A stretch of 64,000 nt of DNA, taken from Anaerolineae bacterium (GTDB lineage Bacteria; Chloroflexota; Anaerolineae; Aggregatilineales; Phototrophicaceae). Positions 25,272-33,744 of this stretch are shown here, one piece after another. Location: positions 1 through 64,000 of the forward strand of contig JALOOG010000022.1 of NCBI GenBank assembly GCA_025454525.1, in the 5' to 3' direction. Below the pieces are notes generated by a model. The model did no database searches and was not told the origin of the DNA. It worked only from the letters and a program-made list of their open reading frames with translations. Within the stretch, counting starts at the first letter, position 1, and the number at the start of each line of letters is the position of its first letter. Both the position numbers and the translations under genes were made by a program.

Positions 25272-27146
25272 TCATCTGAAAGCCGTCCAGCGAAATTCGG
25301 TCAAAAAGGACGGTAAGATGAGAATCGTCTCACGTTGGGTTTCTAAATTGTAGATCACAAGTCCGCGTGCGCCACTGCCATATCCGGCGATCAACCGGCC
25401 ATCATCGGAGAATTGCGGTAAGTTAAGATACCCCACAATCCCTAACGAAACCGCCGTAGAGCCGTTGAGCGCGATGTTAAATACCTCTAAGGTGGAGGGG
25501 CCAAGTTGATCGCGGGCCACTAACACCCGTAACGCGCCGCTGACAGTTTGGGCCACATCGATCACGGTAAATCCGGCGGGTGGGGTGTAGAGATCGATCG
25601 GTGCATCGGGGCTAGTCGGATCTAAAAGCTGTAAGTTAGGCGTTGCTGTGCCGAATAGGGCGATCCGTCCGTCTTGTAACCAGAGTGCATCGGTATAAGC
25701 GCCTAAACGTCGGACTTCGCCCGATGCAGGGGTGAATAAAGCGAGATCCCCGTCCACAATGCGGACAAGAAACGCCGATCCATCGGGGGAGTAGCGCGGT
25801 TGCAGATACCCGTTGATCAACTGCTCCGCTTCGCCTTCTCCGGCCGGTCGCAAGTAGATCGCTGCGCCGTCATCATACGCGATCGTCTGGCCGTCTGGGT
25901 TAAAGGTGAAATGTTGTAATCCAGTCGCATCACCCAATGGTGTGATCTCACCGCTGCTGATCGTGGTCAAAAAGAGGGTGTTATCCGAGACATAGACCGC
26001 TCGTGAACCATCGCGTGAAATGGCAAAATCGGTCACATCGACATCGGCCGGGGTGATCGGGTTAGCGATCGCGGGGTCATCGCCTAATTCCCAGAGTTGC
26101 ACCACACCTGTAAGATCGGCGGCCAAAAGATGCAACGTCTGGGAAAGCGTGAGGGTGGTCTCTGGGATCGGACGGAGCGCGCCCCAACTCACCATCACGA
26201 CTCCCGTGATCGGCAAGGTGTAGCCTTGGCCTGAAACCGGTTCAACCAATCCGATCACACCGCCGCTCAAAGCGACCAAGAGGCTACCGTCTGGAAACCA
26301 AGAGAGATTTGCCAGATCCACCGGATTTTCGCTAAAAGGTTCAACCGTTGCGCCATCGGTGGTGGGGGTGATGCGATATAAAACCGGATTGATCTCGGTT
26401 TCGGTGATCGGTTGGGCGAAGACAGATACTGAACCGTCCCGTCGTAACGCGGGCATCTGAAACCGGAGATCGGTCGTCGCCAATTCAGATTGCGCGTTGT
26501 TGGTGACATCCATGAGGAACAGCCCGCCCGTTTCGGGGGCCAACATCAAAAGCGGGCCGCCAACCCATTCTGCACCGAATGAGGAAGGGATCGCGCTATT
26601 GAGGATCAATTGTGTTCCTTCACGGCGATACACCCACCAGATGTTTTGTTCGGCGCGGGCCAAGAGATAGCGGCCATCGGGCGACCATTTGAGATCTAAG
26701 ATCGGGGTAATCGGAATGTCGGTAAAACCGCCACTTAAAAAATGAGCGCGAATGCCATAATCCATCGTGTAAGCGATTGCCGATCCATCAGGAGACCAGA
26801 CTAAGGTCTGGCCATTGCCGCGATAGGGCGGAAATCCGGCGGATGCGCCTTCGATCTCAAGCGATTGTCCGGTGATCATGTTGAGCAGTTGCAAATTGAG
26901 ATCGGTACGGTAAGCGATCCACGCTCCATCCGGCGCGACTCCAAAGTCGATCACGATCTGATCTTCCGGGGTCACTTTAGAAGAACCGGATGCGCCTAAA
27001 CCAAAGCGTTCGACTCGCCCGTCATCTAACAAAACGTATAATTCGGTGGGAAGATTCACCGCATCTTGGGCATGAACCGAAAATGAAACAACCAGGCAAG
27101 TTAAAAACAACAGGGTAAACCGAAATAAAAATCGGGCAAATGGCAT
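25272..27146 (-). CDS. Secreted WD40/TolB-like beta-propeller protein
   Basis: This 624-residue protein has a signal peptide (FRFTLLFLTCLVVSFSVHAQ, cleavage after AQ) and then repeated PD40/TolB-type blades such as VWSPDGSAIAYTMD, LKWSPDGRYLLARAE and FTFNPDGQTIAYDDG. Propellers of this kind are binding scaffolds, with no catalytic motif seen. ATG 27146 is chosen because the signal peptide begins there and GGAG lies upstream; a longer form would add a non-signal N-terminus. The gene is divergent from the esterase at 27232. Confidence 0.86.
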   Translation of the reverse strand: MPFARFLFRFTLLFLTCLVVSFSVHAQDAVNLPTELYVLLDDGRVERFGLGASGSSKVTPEDQIVIDFGVAPDGAWIAYRTDLNLQLLNMITGQSLEIEGASAGFPPYRGNGQTLVWSPDGSAIAYTMDYGIRAHFLSGGFTDIPITPILDLKWSPDGRYLLARAEQNIWWVYRREGTQLILNSAIPSSFGAEWVGGPLLMLAPETGGLFLMDVTNNAQSELATTDLRFQMPALRRDGSVSVFAQPITETEINPVLYRITPTTDGATVEPFSENPVDLANLSWFPDGSLLVALSGGVIGLVEPVSGQGYTLPITGVVMVSWGALRPIPETTLTLSQTLHLLAADLTGVVQLWELGDDPAIANPITPADVDVTDFAISRDGSRAVYVSDNTLFLTTISSGEITPLGDATGLQHFTFNPDGQTIAYDDGAAIYLRPAGEGEAEQLINGYLQPRYSPDGSAFLVRIVDGDLALFTPASGEVRRLGAYTDALWLQDGRIALFGTATPNLQLLDPTSPDAPIDLYTPPAGFTVIDVAQTVSGALRVLVARDQLGPSTLEVFNIALNGSTAVSLGIVGYLNLPQFSDDGRLIAGYGSGARGLVIYNLETQRETILILPSFLTEFRWTAFR

Positions 27147-27231
27147 ACGTTCGGTACTCCGTAACGGTCGGATGCAATGGGACAATGTTAACGCTAAATG
27201 GGACGGTACGGTAGAGAAGGGATCGGAATCA

Positions 27232-28038
27232 ATGTCGAATCGGGTGATTATGGCGGGAGCAACGCCGTTCTTTGTGCGTGGGAATCGGATCGGGGTGTTG
27301 TGTTTACATGGATTCACCGCCTCACCGCATGAAGTGCAGTGGTTAGCGAGACATTTGGCAGATCAAGGCTATACGGTCTATGCGCCACGCATCGCGGGAC
27401 ATGGCACAAACCCATACGATCTTGCGCGGATGCGGTGGCAAGATTGGTTCGCGTCTGCCTTAGATGCGTATCAGGTGTTGCGTCAACAATGTGATCAGGT
27501 GTTTGTGTGTGGATTATCAATGGGTGGGGTGTTAGCGCTATTGTTGAGCGCTACGGAAAAAGTGGACGGGGTGATCGCGTTGGCCGCGCCGATGATGTTG
27601 AAGCGGCCGCTGGAGCCGAATTATCTGCGGTTGGCAAAATACATCGTGCGTTATACGAATCAAGGGGATCAAACGGATTTTCCGAAATATGTGATCGAAC
27701 AACAACAATTGCGCGGCGAAACGCCGATCGGACGAGTCCGTTATAACCTGTGGCCGACGGCGGCGGTGGAACAATTGGCCTTGCTGATCCAACATACGGC
27801 GGGGCAATTGCATCAGGTCAAAGCGCCGCTGTTGTTGGTGTACTCGGAAGGGGATGTCACGGTGGGATTAGAAAGCCAGGCACGGATCGTACAAGGGGTG
27901 CGATCGGTGGATAAACAGGTGATGATCCTGAAAGCGAGTGGGCATATCTTGACGCAAGATCGGGAACATGCGGTCGTATTTGAACGGGTTACGGAATTTA
28001 TTAGGCAACGCACAACCTTTTCTCACCAAAATCCGTAA
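27232..28038 (+). CDS. Alpha/beta hydrolase, carboxylesterase/monoacylglycerol lipase type
   Basis: This 268-residue enzyme resembles Est30-like carboxylesterases. It has an oxyanion-hole strand CLHGFTASPHEV, nucleophile Ser in VCGLSMGGVLAL, a general acid Asp in VYSEGDVTVG and His in ASGHILTQD. It is cytosolic, with no signal peptide. ATG 27232 has GAAGGGA upstream; an earlier in-frame start would add 20 residues that lack family similarity. The DUF1232 gene follows after 36 bases and may be cotranscribed. Confidence 0.9.
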   Translation: MSNRVIMAGATPFFVRGNRIGVLCLHGFTASPHEVQWLARHLADQGYTVYAPRIAGHGTNPYDLARMRWQDWFASALDAYQVLRQQCDQVFVCGLSMGGVLALLLSATEKVDGVIALAAPMMLKRPLEPNYLRLAKYIVRYTNQGDQTDFPKYVIEQQQLRGETPIGRVRYNLWPTAAVEQLALLIQHTAGQLHQVKAPLLLVYSEGDVTVGLESQARIVQGVRSVDKQVMILKASGHILTQDREHAVVFERVTEFIRQRTTFSHQNP

Positions 28039-28074
28039 TGATCATTAGAATATCCATAACCAAAGGAAAAACTT

Positions 28075-28371
28075 ATGCAGATGCTACAAAATTTATGGTT
28101 TCAGGTGCAATTGACGCTCCGGTTACTGCAAGATCCGCGCGTTCCGGTGTGGAAAAAGGCGATCCCGATGTTAGGGGTGCTGTATGTGTTATCGCCGTTA
28201 GATCTGATACCGGATTTTGTGTTGGTGTTGGGACAATTGGATGATATTGGGATCGCGTTATTGGCGATGCGATTGTTTGAGTCGTCGGTGGATCATAAGA
28301 TTGTGAGTGAGCATCGGAACGCGCTCAAGCGGAAAAATGGCGCTAAATTTCAGTTGCCAAAGTTGTTTTAA
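28075..28371 (+). CDS. DUF1232 (YkvA-like) small membrane protein
   Basis: This 98-residue protein carries the DUF1232 core: a helix with PMLGVLYVLSPLDLIPDFV and LGQLDDIGIALLAMRLF. The family is membrane-associated and of unknown function. AAGGAAAAA precedes ATG 28075. It ends in a GC-rich hairpin shared with the convergent gene. Confidence 0.9.
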   Translation: MQMLQNLWFQVQLTLRLLQDPRVPVWKKAIPMLGVLYVLSPLDLIPDFVLVLGQLDDIGIALLAMRLFESSVDHKIVSEHRNALKRKNGAKFQLPKLF

Positions 28372-28392
28372 GCCCCCGATTTGGGCGGGGGC
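28372..28392. terminator. Hairpin between convergent genes
   Basis: GCCCCCG (28372-28378) and CGGGGGC (28386-28392) form a 7-bp GC stem with loop ATTTGGG, starting right after the DUF1232 stop and 11 bases before the end of the convergent gene. There is no T-run. Confidence 0.6.
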
Positions 28393-28402
28393 GATCGATC
28401 GC

Positions 28403-29221
28403 TTAACGCAAGCGTAATTGTTGTTGTTGGACTTCATCCATTGCTTCAATTGTGTCTTGAAGGCTGGCCACTTCGTCTTGAATCTCATGGCGGAGGCGTT
28501 GAGCGCGTGAACTATCAACTTCTTTTGTCCCCAACCGGGCCATTTGCGCGTAGATCGTGCCGAGTGAGGAAAGCGTGCTTTCGAGTTGGATCTCGGCGCG
28601 TTTGACGCTGTTGACCGTGGCGTTTAGGTTATTTAATTGTTGTTCGAGTTGATCGACTTGCCGTTGCAGATCGGCCTTAACCGCGGGATCTTTTTCGAGA
28701 TTGATGCGTTGGCGGGTTTTTTCGATCTGTTGGGGGACAAGTTTTCGATCGCGCTCTACCAATTCGTTGCTCTCAAAGGAGTCGATGTGTAAAGCGAGAT
28801 CGTACATATGGCCGATCCAATCGTTGACATCGCTCACCGTGGTCACGAGATGGGTATATAACGCGCCTTTAGCCCGTTTGGCTAAGGTGAGCATATTCCG
28901 GCGATATTCCATGGCATCTTGTAGATGCTTGCGAGAGACACGATTACGGAGATTGCTTAGATCATATTGCCGCTCAAATTCACGACTCAAGGCCTCTTGG
29001 GCTTCGTTGGGGTCGGTGATGGTGGCAAGGATGAACGCTCCGGCGGCCGCGCCGCCACCCAATAGCCAGAACCATTGTTGCCAAAAAGGGAAGGTTTGGG
29101 AGAGGTCTACGCCAAGATAAAGGATTAGCGTAAACACTACCGTAAAAGCCACTTGCCAACTGAACACCGCGTTACGAGCGATGGCCATCATCGCATCACG
29201 CCGTACTTTGTCCTCTGCCAT
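28403..29221 (-). CDS. Coiled-coil membrane protein of unknown function
   Basis: This 272-residue protein has two adjacent membrane helices near the N-terminus (VAFTVVFTLILYLGV and WFWLLGGGAAAGAFILATI) and a long, charged, heptad-rich cytosolic region to the end (LQRQVDQLEQQLNNLNATVNSV and similar). No enzyme motif is seen. It lies just downstream of the PspA-like gene and may work with it at the membrane, although a terminator separates them. ATG 29221 is taken; a GTG at 29233 is an alternative. Confidence 0.75.
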   Translation of the reverse strand: MAEDKVRRDAMMAIARNAVFSWQVAFTVVFTLILYLGVDLSQTFPFWQQWFWLLGGGAAAGAFILATITDPNEAQEALSREFERQYDLSNLRNRVSRKHLQDAMEYRRNMLTLAKRAKGALYTHLVTTVSDVNDWIGHMYDLALHIDSFESNELVERDRKLVPQQIEKTRQRINLEKDPAVKADLQRQVDQLEQQLNNLNATVNSVKRAEIQLESTLSSLGTIYAQMARLGTKEVDSSRAQRLRHEIQDEVASLQDTIEAMDEVQQQQLRLR

Positions 29222-29313
29222 ACCTGTTATCACCTGCTTGATTGATTGTTGATTGTGTCTTTTGGTCTAATTATGCCTGTAGATGGCGGTGGTTTGCAAC
29301 CTGAAGAAAAAGA

Positions 29314-29335
29314 ACGGGAGGGCGCGCCCTCCCGT
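29314..29335 (-). terminator. Intrinsic terminator of the pspA-like gene
   Basis: ACGGGAGGGCG/CGCCCTCCCGT is a perfect 22-base palindrome (29314-29335) and, on the minus strand, is followed by TTCTTTTTCTT. It lies 14 bases after the pspA-like stop. Confidence 0.85.
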
Positions 29336-29348
29336 CGATGGGTGTGTC

Positions 29349-30038
29349 TTAGCTTGCACCACCGCTAAGGCCAAGGCGTTTACGGCGTTCATCCAATTGA
29401 TTTTCGATTTCACCGCCGCGTACCGCTTCTTCAATTTCTTCGGCGATATTGCGGGTAGCCATGTCTAAGCGGGCATCTTCGCGATCTAAGCGAGAGCGGA
29501 TCTGTTCGGAAAGGCTGCTGATTTCGGCATCGCCCACTTTAGCGAGGCCGTCAAGGCTTTTCATGGTCTTGGTAGCGACTTGTTTGGCCTTGGCCAATTC
29601 GATCAAGCCACGGAGATGTTCACGTTCTTGTTTAATGGTGGTAAGACGGGTTTCCAGCTTCACGCGCATGTCTAACATCGCTTGATACTGTTTTTCCTGT
29701 TCTTGCCATTGTTCATAATATTCTTGAGAAAGTTGTTGTTTGGTGTTGAGGTCAGCTTGTGCAGCGGCGGCAAGGTCATCTTTACCGTTAACGATCAGGG
29801 TGTCAATATCACGATCGAGTTTTTCGGCCGCGGCCGCAAATTCTTCATACTTGCGCTTGAGTGTTTTCACCGTCCCGCCAACGGTAGCGGTGGAGTCTTC
29901 TAGGGCCTCAAGGTTTTTCTCTACTTGACGGACATATTCATCAAGCACCTGTACAGAATTGGACTCTAAGGCACGATCTACCAAGCCATGCAGGTTGGCG
30001 CTAATTAACGTGTTGATCTTTTCAAACAATGACGGCAT
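29349..30038 (-). CDS. pspA: PspA/IM30-family protein
   Basis: This 229-residue, almost entirely helical coiled-coil protein is of the phage-shock PspA/Vipp1 family: SLFEKINTLISANLHGLVDRALE (amphipathic membrane-binding helix) at the N-terminus, then EYVRQVEKNLEALEDS. The family protects and remodels the cytoplasmic membrane and forms ESCRT-III-like assemblies. The C-terminal region IAEEIEEAVRGGEIENQLDERRKRLG is typical. ATG 30038 is selected because the family starts at this MPSLFEK; AAAGGG lies upstream. Confidence 0.9.
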   Translation of the reverse strand: MPSLFEKINTLISANLHGLVDRALESNSVQVLDEYVRQVEKNLEALEDSTATVGGTVKTLKRKYEEFAAAAEKLDRDIDTLIVNGKDDLAAAAQADLNTKQQLSQEYYEQWQEQEKQYQAMLDMRVKLETRLTTIKQEREHLRGLIELAKAKQVATKTMKSLDGLAKVGDAEISSLSEQIRSRLDREDARLDMATRNIAEEIEEAVRGGEIENQLDERRKRLGLSGGAS

Positions 30039-30157
30039 TGAATGTAATCCCTTTCTGGATTGCACAATGGACAATTGACAAAATTATAACATGATGTGCC
30101 GTAAACGCTATAATCACAGTACGGTATTGAAGCTCTAAAAGTTGCAAGGAAACGACG

Positions 30158-32095
30158 ATGACTCACTTGAATTTTCAACGGGAAAGCGCACGCACCTTAG
30201 AGCGATTGCTCCCACGCTTGATCGCCCGTTATCCCCAGATCGCACAAGATCCGGTGTTTTTGGAGCGGCTCAAGGCGCATCTGCCAGAAGCGTTGCGCTT
30301 ATTGACCGCAATTTATCGCGAGCAATATGACTTTTTCTACTATTTAGAAGAAATTTTAAGCACCGTAGCGGAGATGTATACGGCGCGATCGGAAGAATTA
30401 CACGCGCTTGATCGTGAGCGGGAACAGAATCCGCATTGGTTTCAAGATCATCGTATGATCGGCGGGGTGTGTTATGTGGATCTGTTTGCCGAAAATTTTG
30501 ACGGGATTCGGGAAAAGATCCCGTATTTTCACGAATTGGGATTGACCTATCTTCACCTGATGCCGCTGTTCAAAGCCCCTGAAGCGAATAGTGATGGCGG
30601 TTATGCGGTGAGCGATTATCGCAATACCGATCGGAAGTTGGGGACAATGGATGACTTGCGCGCCTTGGCAACCGAATTACGGCACAACGGGATTAGCTTG
30701 GTGATCGATTTTGTGTTTAACCATACGTCGGATGAGCATGAATGGGCGCTACGGGCATTGCAGGGGGAAGAAAAGTATCAGGCCTATTACTTTATCTTTC
30801 CGGATCGCACGATCCCAGATCAATATGAACCGTTTTTACGCGAGATCTTCCCAGAGCAAGCGCCGGGAAGTTTTACCTATCGACCAGACATCAAAAGCTG
30901 GGTGTGGACGACCTTTAACACCTTTCAATGGGATCTGAATTATCGCAACCCAGAGACCTTTAACGCGATGTTGGGGGAGATGCTGTATCTGGCGAATCAA
31001 GGTGTGGATGTGTTGCGTTTGGATGCAGTGGCGTTCATCTGGAAGCAATTAGGGACAAGTTGTGAAGGATTGCCGCAAGTCCATTGGATCATTCAAGCGA
31101 TGAATCGGTTGGCGCGGATCGCTGCGCCGGGGCTGATTTTTAAATCGGAAGCGATCGTACATCCGCGTGAAGTGGCCACCTATATCGATTGGAATGAATG
31201 CCCGATCGCCTATAATCCGACCTACATGGCGTGCATCTGGGAGGCGTTGGCAACCCGTGAGGTGAAATTATTGCGTCAATCGATGCAAAGTTGGTTTAGC
31301 TTGCCGGAGGGTTGTTCATGGGTGAATTATGTGCGGGTGCATGATGACATCGGGTGGTCATTTGCCGATGAGGACGCGGCGATCGTCGGGATCAACGGGT
31401 TTGATCACCGTCAATTCTTGAATCAGTTTTACACCGGACGCTTTCCGGGAAGTTTTGCGACGGGTGTGCCGTTTAACTTTAACCCGATCACTTTAGACAT
31501 GCGGATCTCTGGTACCGCCGCTTCATTAGCCGGATTGGAGCAAGCGATCGCGCTCAACTCACCTTTATTGACCGATCATGCGATCGCCCGTTTATGGATG
31601 ATCCATGGTCTGATTTTAAGCGCGGGTGGGATTCCGTTGATCTATCTCAATGATGAGATCGCCATGCTCAACGATTACGGGTATCGCGATACGCCGGAAA
31701 AAGCACAAGATAGCCGATGGGTGCATCGTCCGCGTTTTGATTGGGAACGAGCGGCCTTGCGCGATGATCCCACGACGGTACAAGGGCGCATGTTCACCGG
31801 ATTAAAGCGGCTGATCGGGATTCGTAAGACTCATACGGCGTTTGATGACCGTAGCACGGTGTTCTTTAACACACAAAATCCCCAAGTGTTAGGGTTTGTG
31901 CGAAATGGTGCGATCTTGGTCTTAGCGAATTTTTCGGAACACCCGCAATTGGTCTCGTTCGCGGCCTTAGGGCGGTATTGGGCGCTCCCGAACGTGATCA
32001 TCGACTTGATCAGCGAACAGACGATCGGACGCGATCAACCATTGCGATTAGAGGGGTATCAATTGCTGTGGTTAAGCGCAGCCACGGCCCTATGA
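30158..32095 (+). CDS. Amylosucrase-type GH13 sucrose glucosyltransferase
   Basis: This 645-residue enzyme has the amylosucrase architecture: a helical N-terminal domain (about 1-90), then a GH13 barrel with GGVCYVDLFAENFDGIREKI, MPLFKAPEANSDGGYAVSDY, VIDFVFNHTSDEHEWA, DVLRLDAVAF (nucleophile Asp), LIFKSEAIV (acid/base Glu), and VRVHDDIGWSF. Amylosucrase transfers glucose from sucrose to alpha-1,4-glucan and releases fructose. The ADSDGGYAV-type motif and length separate it from ordinary amylases; a sucrose hydrolase is the closest alternative. ATG 30158 is used. The next gene overlaps its stop by ATGA. Confidence 0.9.
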   Translation: MTHLNFQRESARTLERLLPRLIARYPQIAQDPVFLERLKAHLPEALRLLTAIYREQYDFFYYLEEILSTVAEMYTARSEELHALDREREQNPHWFQDHRMIGGVCYVDLFAENFDGIREKIPYFHELGLTYLHLMPLFKAPEANSDGGYAVSDYRNTDRKLGTMDDLRALATELRHNGISLVIDFVFNHTSDEHEWALRALQGEEKYQAYYFIFPDRTIPDQYEPFLREIFPEQAPGSFTYRPDIKSWVWTTFNTFQWDLNYRNPETFNAMLGEMLYLANQGVDVLRLDAVAFIWKQLGTSCEGLPQVHWIIQAMNRLARIAAPGLIFKSEAIVHPREVATYIDWNECPIAYNPTYMACIWEALATREVKLLRQSMQSWFSLPEGCSWVNYVRVHDDIGWSFADEDAAIVGINGFDHRQFLNQFYTGRFPGSFATGVPFNFNPITLDMRISGTAASLAGLEQAIALNSPLLTDHAIARLWMIHGLILSAGGIPLIYLNDEIAMLNDYGYRDTPEKAQDSRWVHRPRFDWERAALRDDPTTVQGRMFTGLKRLIGIRKTHTAFDDRSTVFFNTQNPQVLGFVRNGAILVLANFSEHPQLVSFAALGRYWALPNVIIDLISEQTIGRDQPLRLEGYQLLWLSAATAL

Positions 32096-32631
32096 AACGC
32101 ATCGATCCACGTCAAGGGCTGATCTCGCCCGCATGGATCGTCGGATTGGCAATCGTCACGCTGTTCTTGATCTTAGGGTTGATGCTGTGGTTATTTGCGA
32201 GTTTTGGGCAGATCAACACAGCGATTCGCATTGAGATCTTAGAAGAACGCTTCCGTTTGTTGAGTGTTCATGGCGGGAGTCGGGTTATCTATCGCGATTC
32301 GGTGCAACAAAGCGGATCGCGTTGTGGGAGCGCGGCGTTATTTGAGATTTACGTGACGAATGCGAGTTTAGAGACGATCGAAACGCATTACACACGGCAA
32401 TTTCAGCAGCGGGCATGGGTACAAGATCCGCGCACTGGTAGTGTATATCCGGATGAGTCGATGCGTCTTGATCTGTTGATGACTGTGCCAACTGTGTTAG
32501 AAGGGGTGCGTTTGCCGCCGAATATCGCAGCCGCACAAACCCCGAATACGCGAGTGTATGGGGTGATCCTGCGCGGGTGGGATGGGACTCGTTGTCCGGA
32601 ATTGAATCGGAGTCAGGTGTTGGGACGTTAG
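32092..32631 (+). CDS. Membrane-anchored protein of unknown function
   Basis: This 179-residue protein has one N-terminal membrane helix (SPAWIVGLAIVTLFLILGLMLWLFASF) and an extracytoplasmic part of about 130 residues containing IETHYTRQFQQRAW, which recalls substrate-free accessory domains; no family is recognised. ATG 32092 overlaps the amylosucrase stop, so it is translationally coupled. Longer starts would lie inside the amylosucrase frame. Confidence 0.78.
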   Translation: MKRIDPRQGLISPAWIVGLAIVTLFLILGLMLWLFASFGQINTAIRIEILEERFRLLSVHGGSRVIYRDSVQQSGSRCGSAALFEIYVTNASLETIETHYTRQFQQRAWVQDPRTGSVYPDESMRLDLLMTVPTVLEGVRLPPNIAAAQTPNTRVYGVILRGWDGTRCPELNRSQVLGR

Positions 32632-32666
32632 CGCTCAACACCTTTAGTAAAAAGTGAAGGTAAAAC

Positions 32667-33494
32667 ATGATCCCACGCAAACCACGGCCCACTACTAAAC
32701 CTCAAGCGCGTTTTACTGCCCCTGACAAGGCGAATGCCGCTCAACGACCTCCCGCTTTGATGCGCCAAGCGAACGTTGAAGTTTTAAGAAATGACCCGCA
32801 ACGGATGAGACACCTGCAAACTACGATCGGAAATCGGGCTATTTACCACTTATTGAGCGTCCCTAGAGCGCAGAACGTGATTCAACGTCAACTCTCTAAA
32901 AGCGATCTGATAGAGGTGATTCGGATACTTGAACGGAATTATAATTCTTTGGCAGAAGCGACAGCGCCTACCGCGGTTGATATGGCGATTAACAACGCAG
33001 TGATGTTTGAGCATGTCAATAAAACGATAGAGATTAAAGCTTCTAGCGAGTCTTTTACGGCGTATTATGAAGATAAAAAAATCGGTGAATTGGACTTATA
33101 TTACGATAGTGTCTATTGGTTAGGATTCATTCAAGTTGACGAAAAATATAGAGGGTATGGCATTGGGACGCGCTTGATTCAAGCGGCGGTAGAAAAAATC
33201 GGTCATCTGTTTGTCTCAAACCTAGGACAAAATGATCATGAAATCCATGATAGTAATGATACTCGTTGGTTGACAACCGATGGTGATAGGTTGGTTAAGA
33301 GCGCGAGATCTAAGGGGATCTTGAAAGATGAATGGTTTCAAAATCCATTTAATCTAAAAATGGGCAAGAAAAACTATTCAACTTATGTGGATCAAGCCGA
33401 AGATACAAATTTTGACGAAAATAACGAGATGCAAGAGTCTGAAACCGAAAAAGGAAATTCTGAACTCCCGGATCAACTTCCTGAAAATCTTTGA
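32667..33494 (+). CDS. GNAT-domain protein with eCIS/DUF4157-type N-terminal segment
   Basis: This 275-residue protein has a Pro/basic N-terminus (about 1-45), then MRHLQTTIGNRAIYHLLS and a nearby IQRQ, which is the pattern (LQ-x-GNRA-x-LL ... IQR) found as an adaptor segment on DUF4157-containing and other proteins linked to extracellular contractile injection systems. Residues about 125-185 carry a GNAT acetyl-CoA motif (FIQVDEKYRGYGIGTRLIQAA). An acidic tail follows (EMQESETEKGNSELPDQ). Codons are visibly AT-richer than in flanking genes, hinting at transfer. It could be an injected or secreted effector, or an ordinary acetyltransferase. No eCIS structural gene is seen. A small ORF overlaps its stop. 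Confidence 0.7.
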   Translation: MIPRKPRPTTKPQARFTAPDKANAAQRPPALMRQANVEVLRNDPQRMRHLQTTIGNRAIYHLLSVPRAQNVIQRQLSKSDLIEVIRILERNYNSLAEATAPTAVDMAINNAVMFEHVNKTIEIKASSESFTAYYEDKKIGELDLYYDSVYWLGFIQVDEKYRGYGIGTRLIQAAVEKIGHLFVSNLGQNDHEIHDSNDTRWLTTDGDRLVKSARSKGILKDEWFQNPFNLKMGKKNYSTYVDQAEDTNFDENNEMQESETEKGNSELPDQLPENL

Positions 33495-33667
33495 TTGACG
33501 AACAACTTTATTTTCTGGGTGTGGGATTTTATTCTATGGGTAATGACCCCATTATTGTCGAACCGGAAGCCAAAATTGCCATTAACAACGAGGATGAAGC
33601 AATCACACCGCTCATCGATAGATATCATGTGGATAAAAGGGTCATAAAGTCAATCTACGTTGATTGA
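33491..33667 (+). CDS. Possible small protein coupled to the GNAT gene
   Basis: TTG 33491 overlaps the preceding stop as TTGA and opens a 58-residue frame (LIDEQLYFLGVGFYSMGNDP..., ending KRVIKSIYVD); ATG 33536 is an internal alternative (43 residues). It is AT-rich like the gene before it. No family is recognised. The arrangement resembles effector/immunity pairs but may equally be the remnant of a longer gene or chance. Confidence 0.4.
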   Translation: MIDEQLYFLGVGFYSMGNDPIIVEPEAKIAINNEDEAITPLIDRYHVDKRVIKSIYVD

Positions 33668-33720
33668 CAACGATTAACTGTATTGATGTGAGGTGTTTGG
33701 TGCTTTTGAAAGTAAGGCGA

Positions 33721-33740
33721 ATCGGGGTTTATACCCCGAT
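33721..33740. terminator. Hairpin between convergent genes
   Basis: ATCGGGGT (33721-33728) and ACCCCGAT (33733-33740) form a perfect 8-bp stem with loop TTAT, four bases before the end of the convergent REC-GAF gene. The short T-rich stretch that follows on the plus strand supports termination. Confidence 0.7.
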
Positions 33741-33744
33741 CGCT

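Noticed and set aside
31978-32091. Longer start for the membrane protein at 32092
   Set aside because: It would overlap 117 bases of amylosucrase and remove the signal-anchor from the N-terminus; ATGA coupling at 32092 is better.
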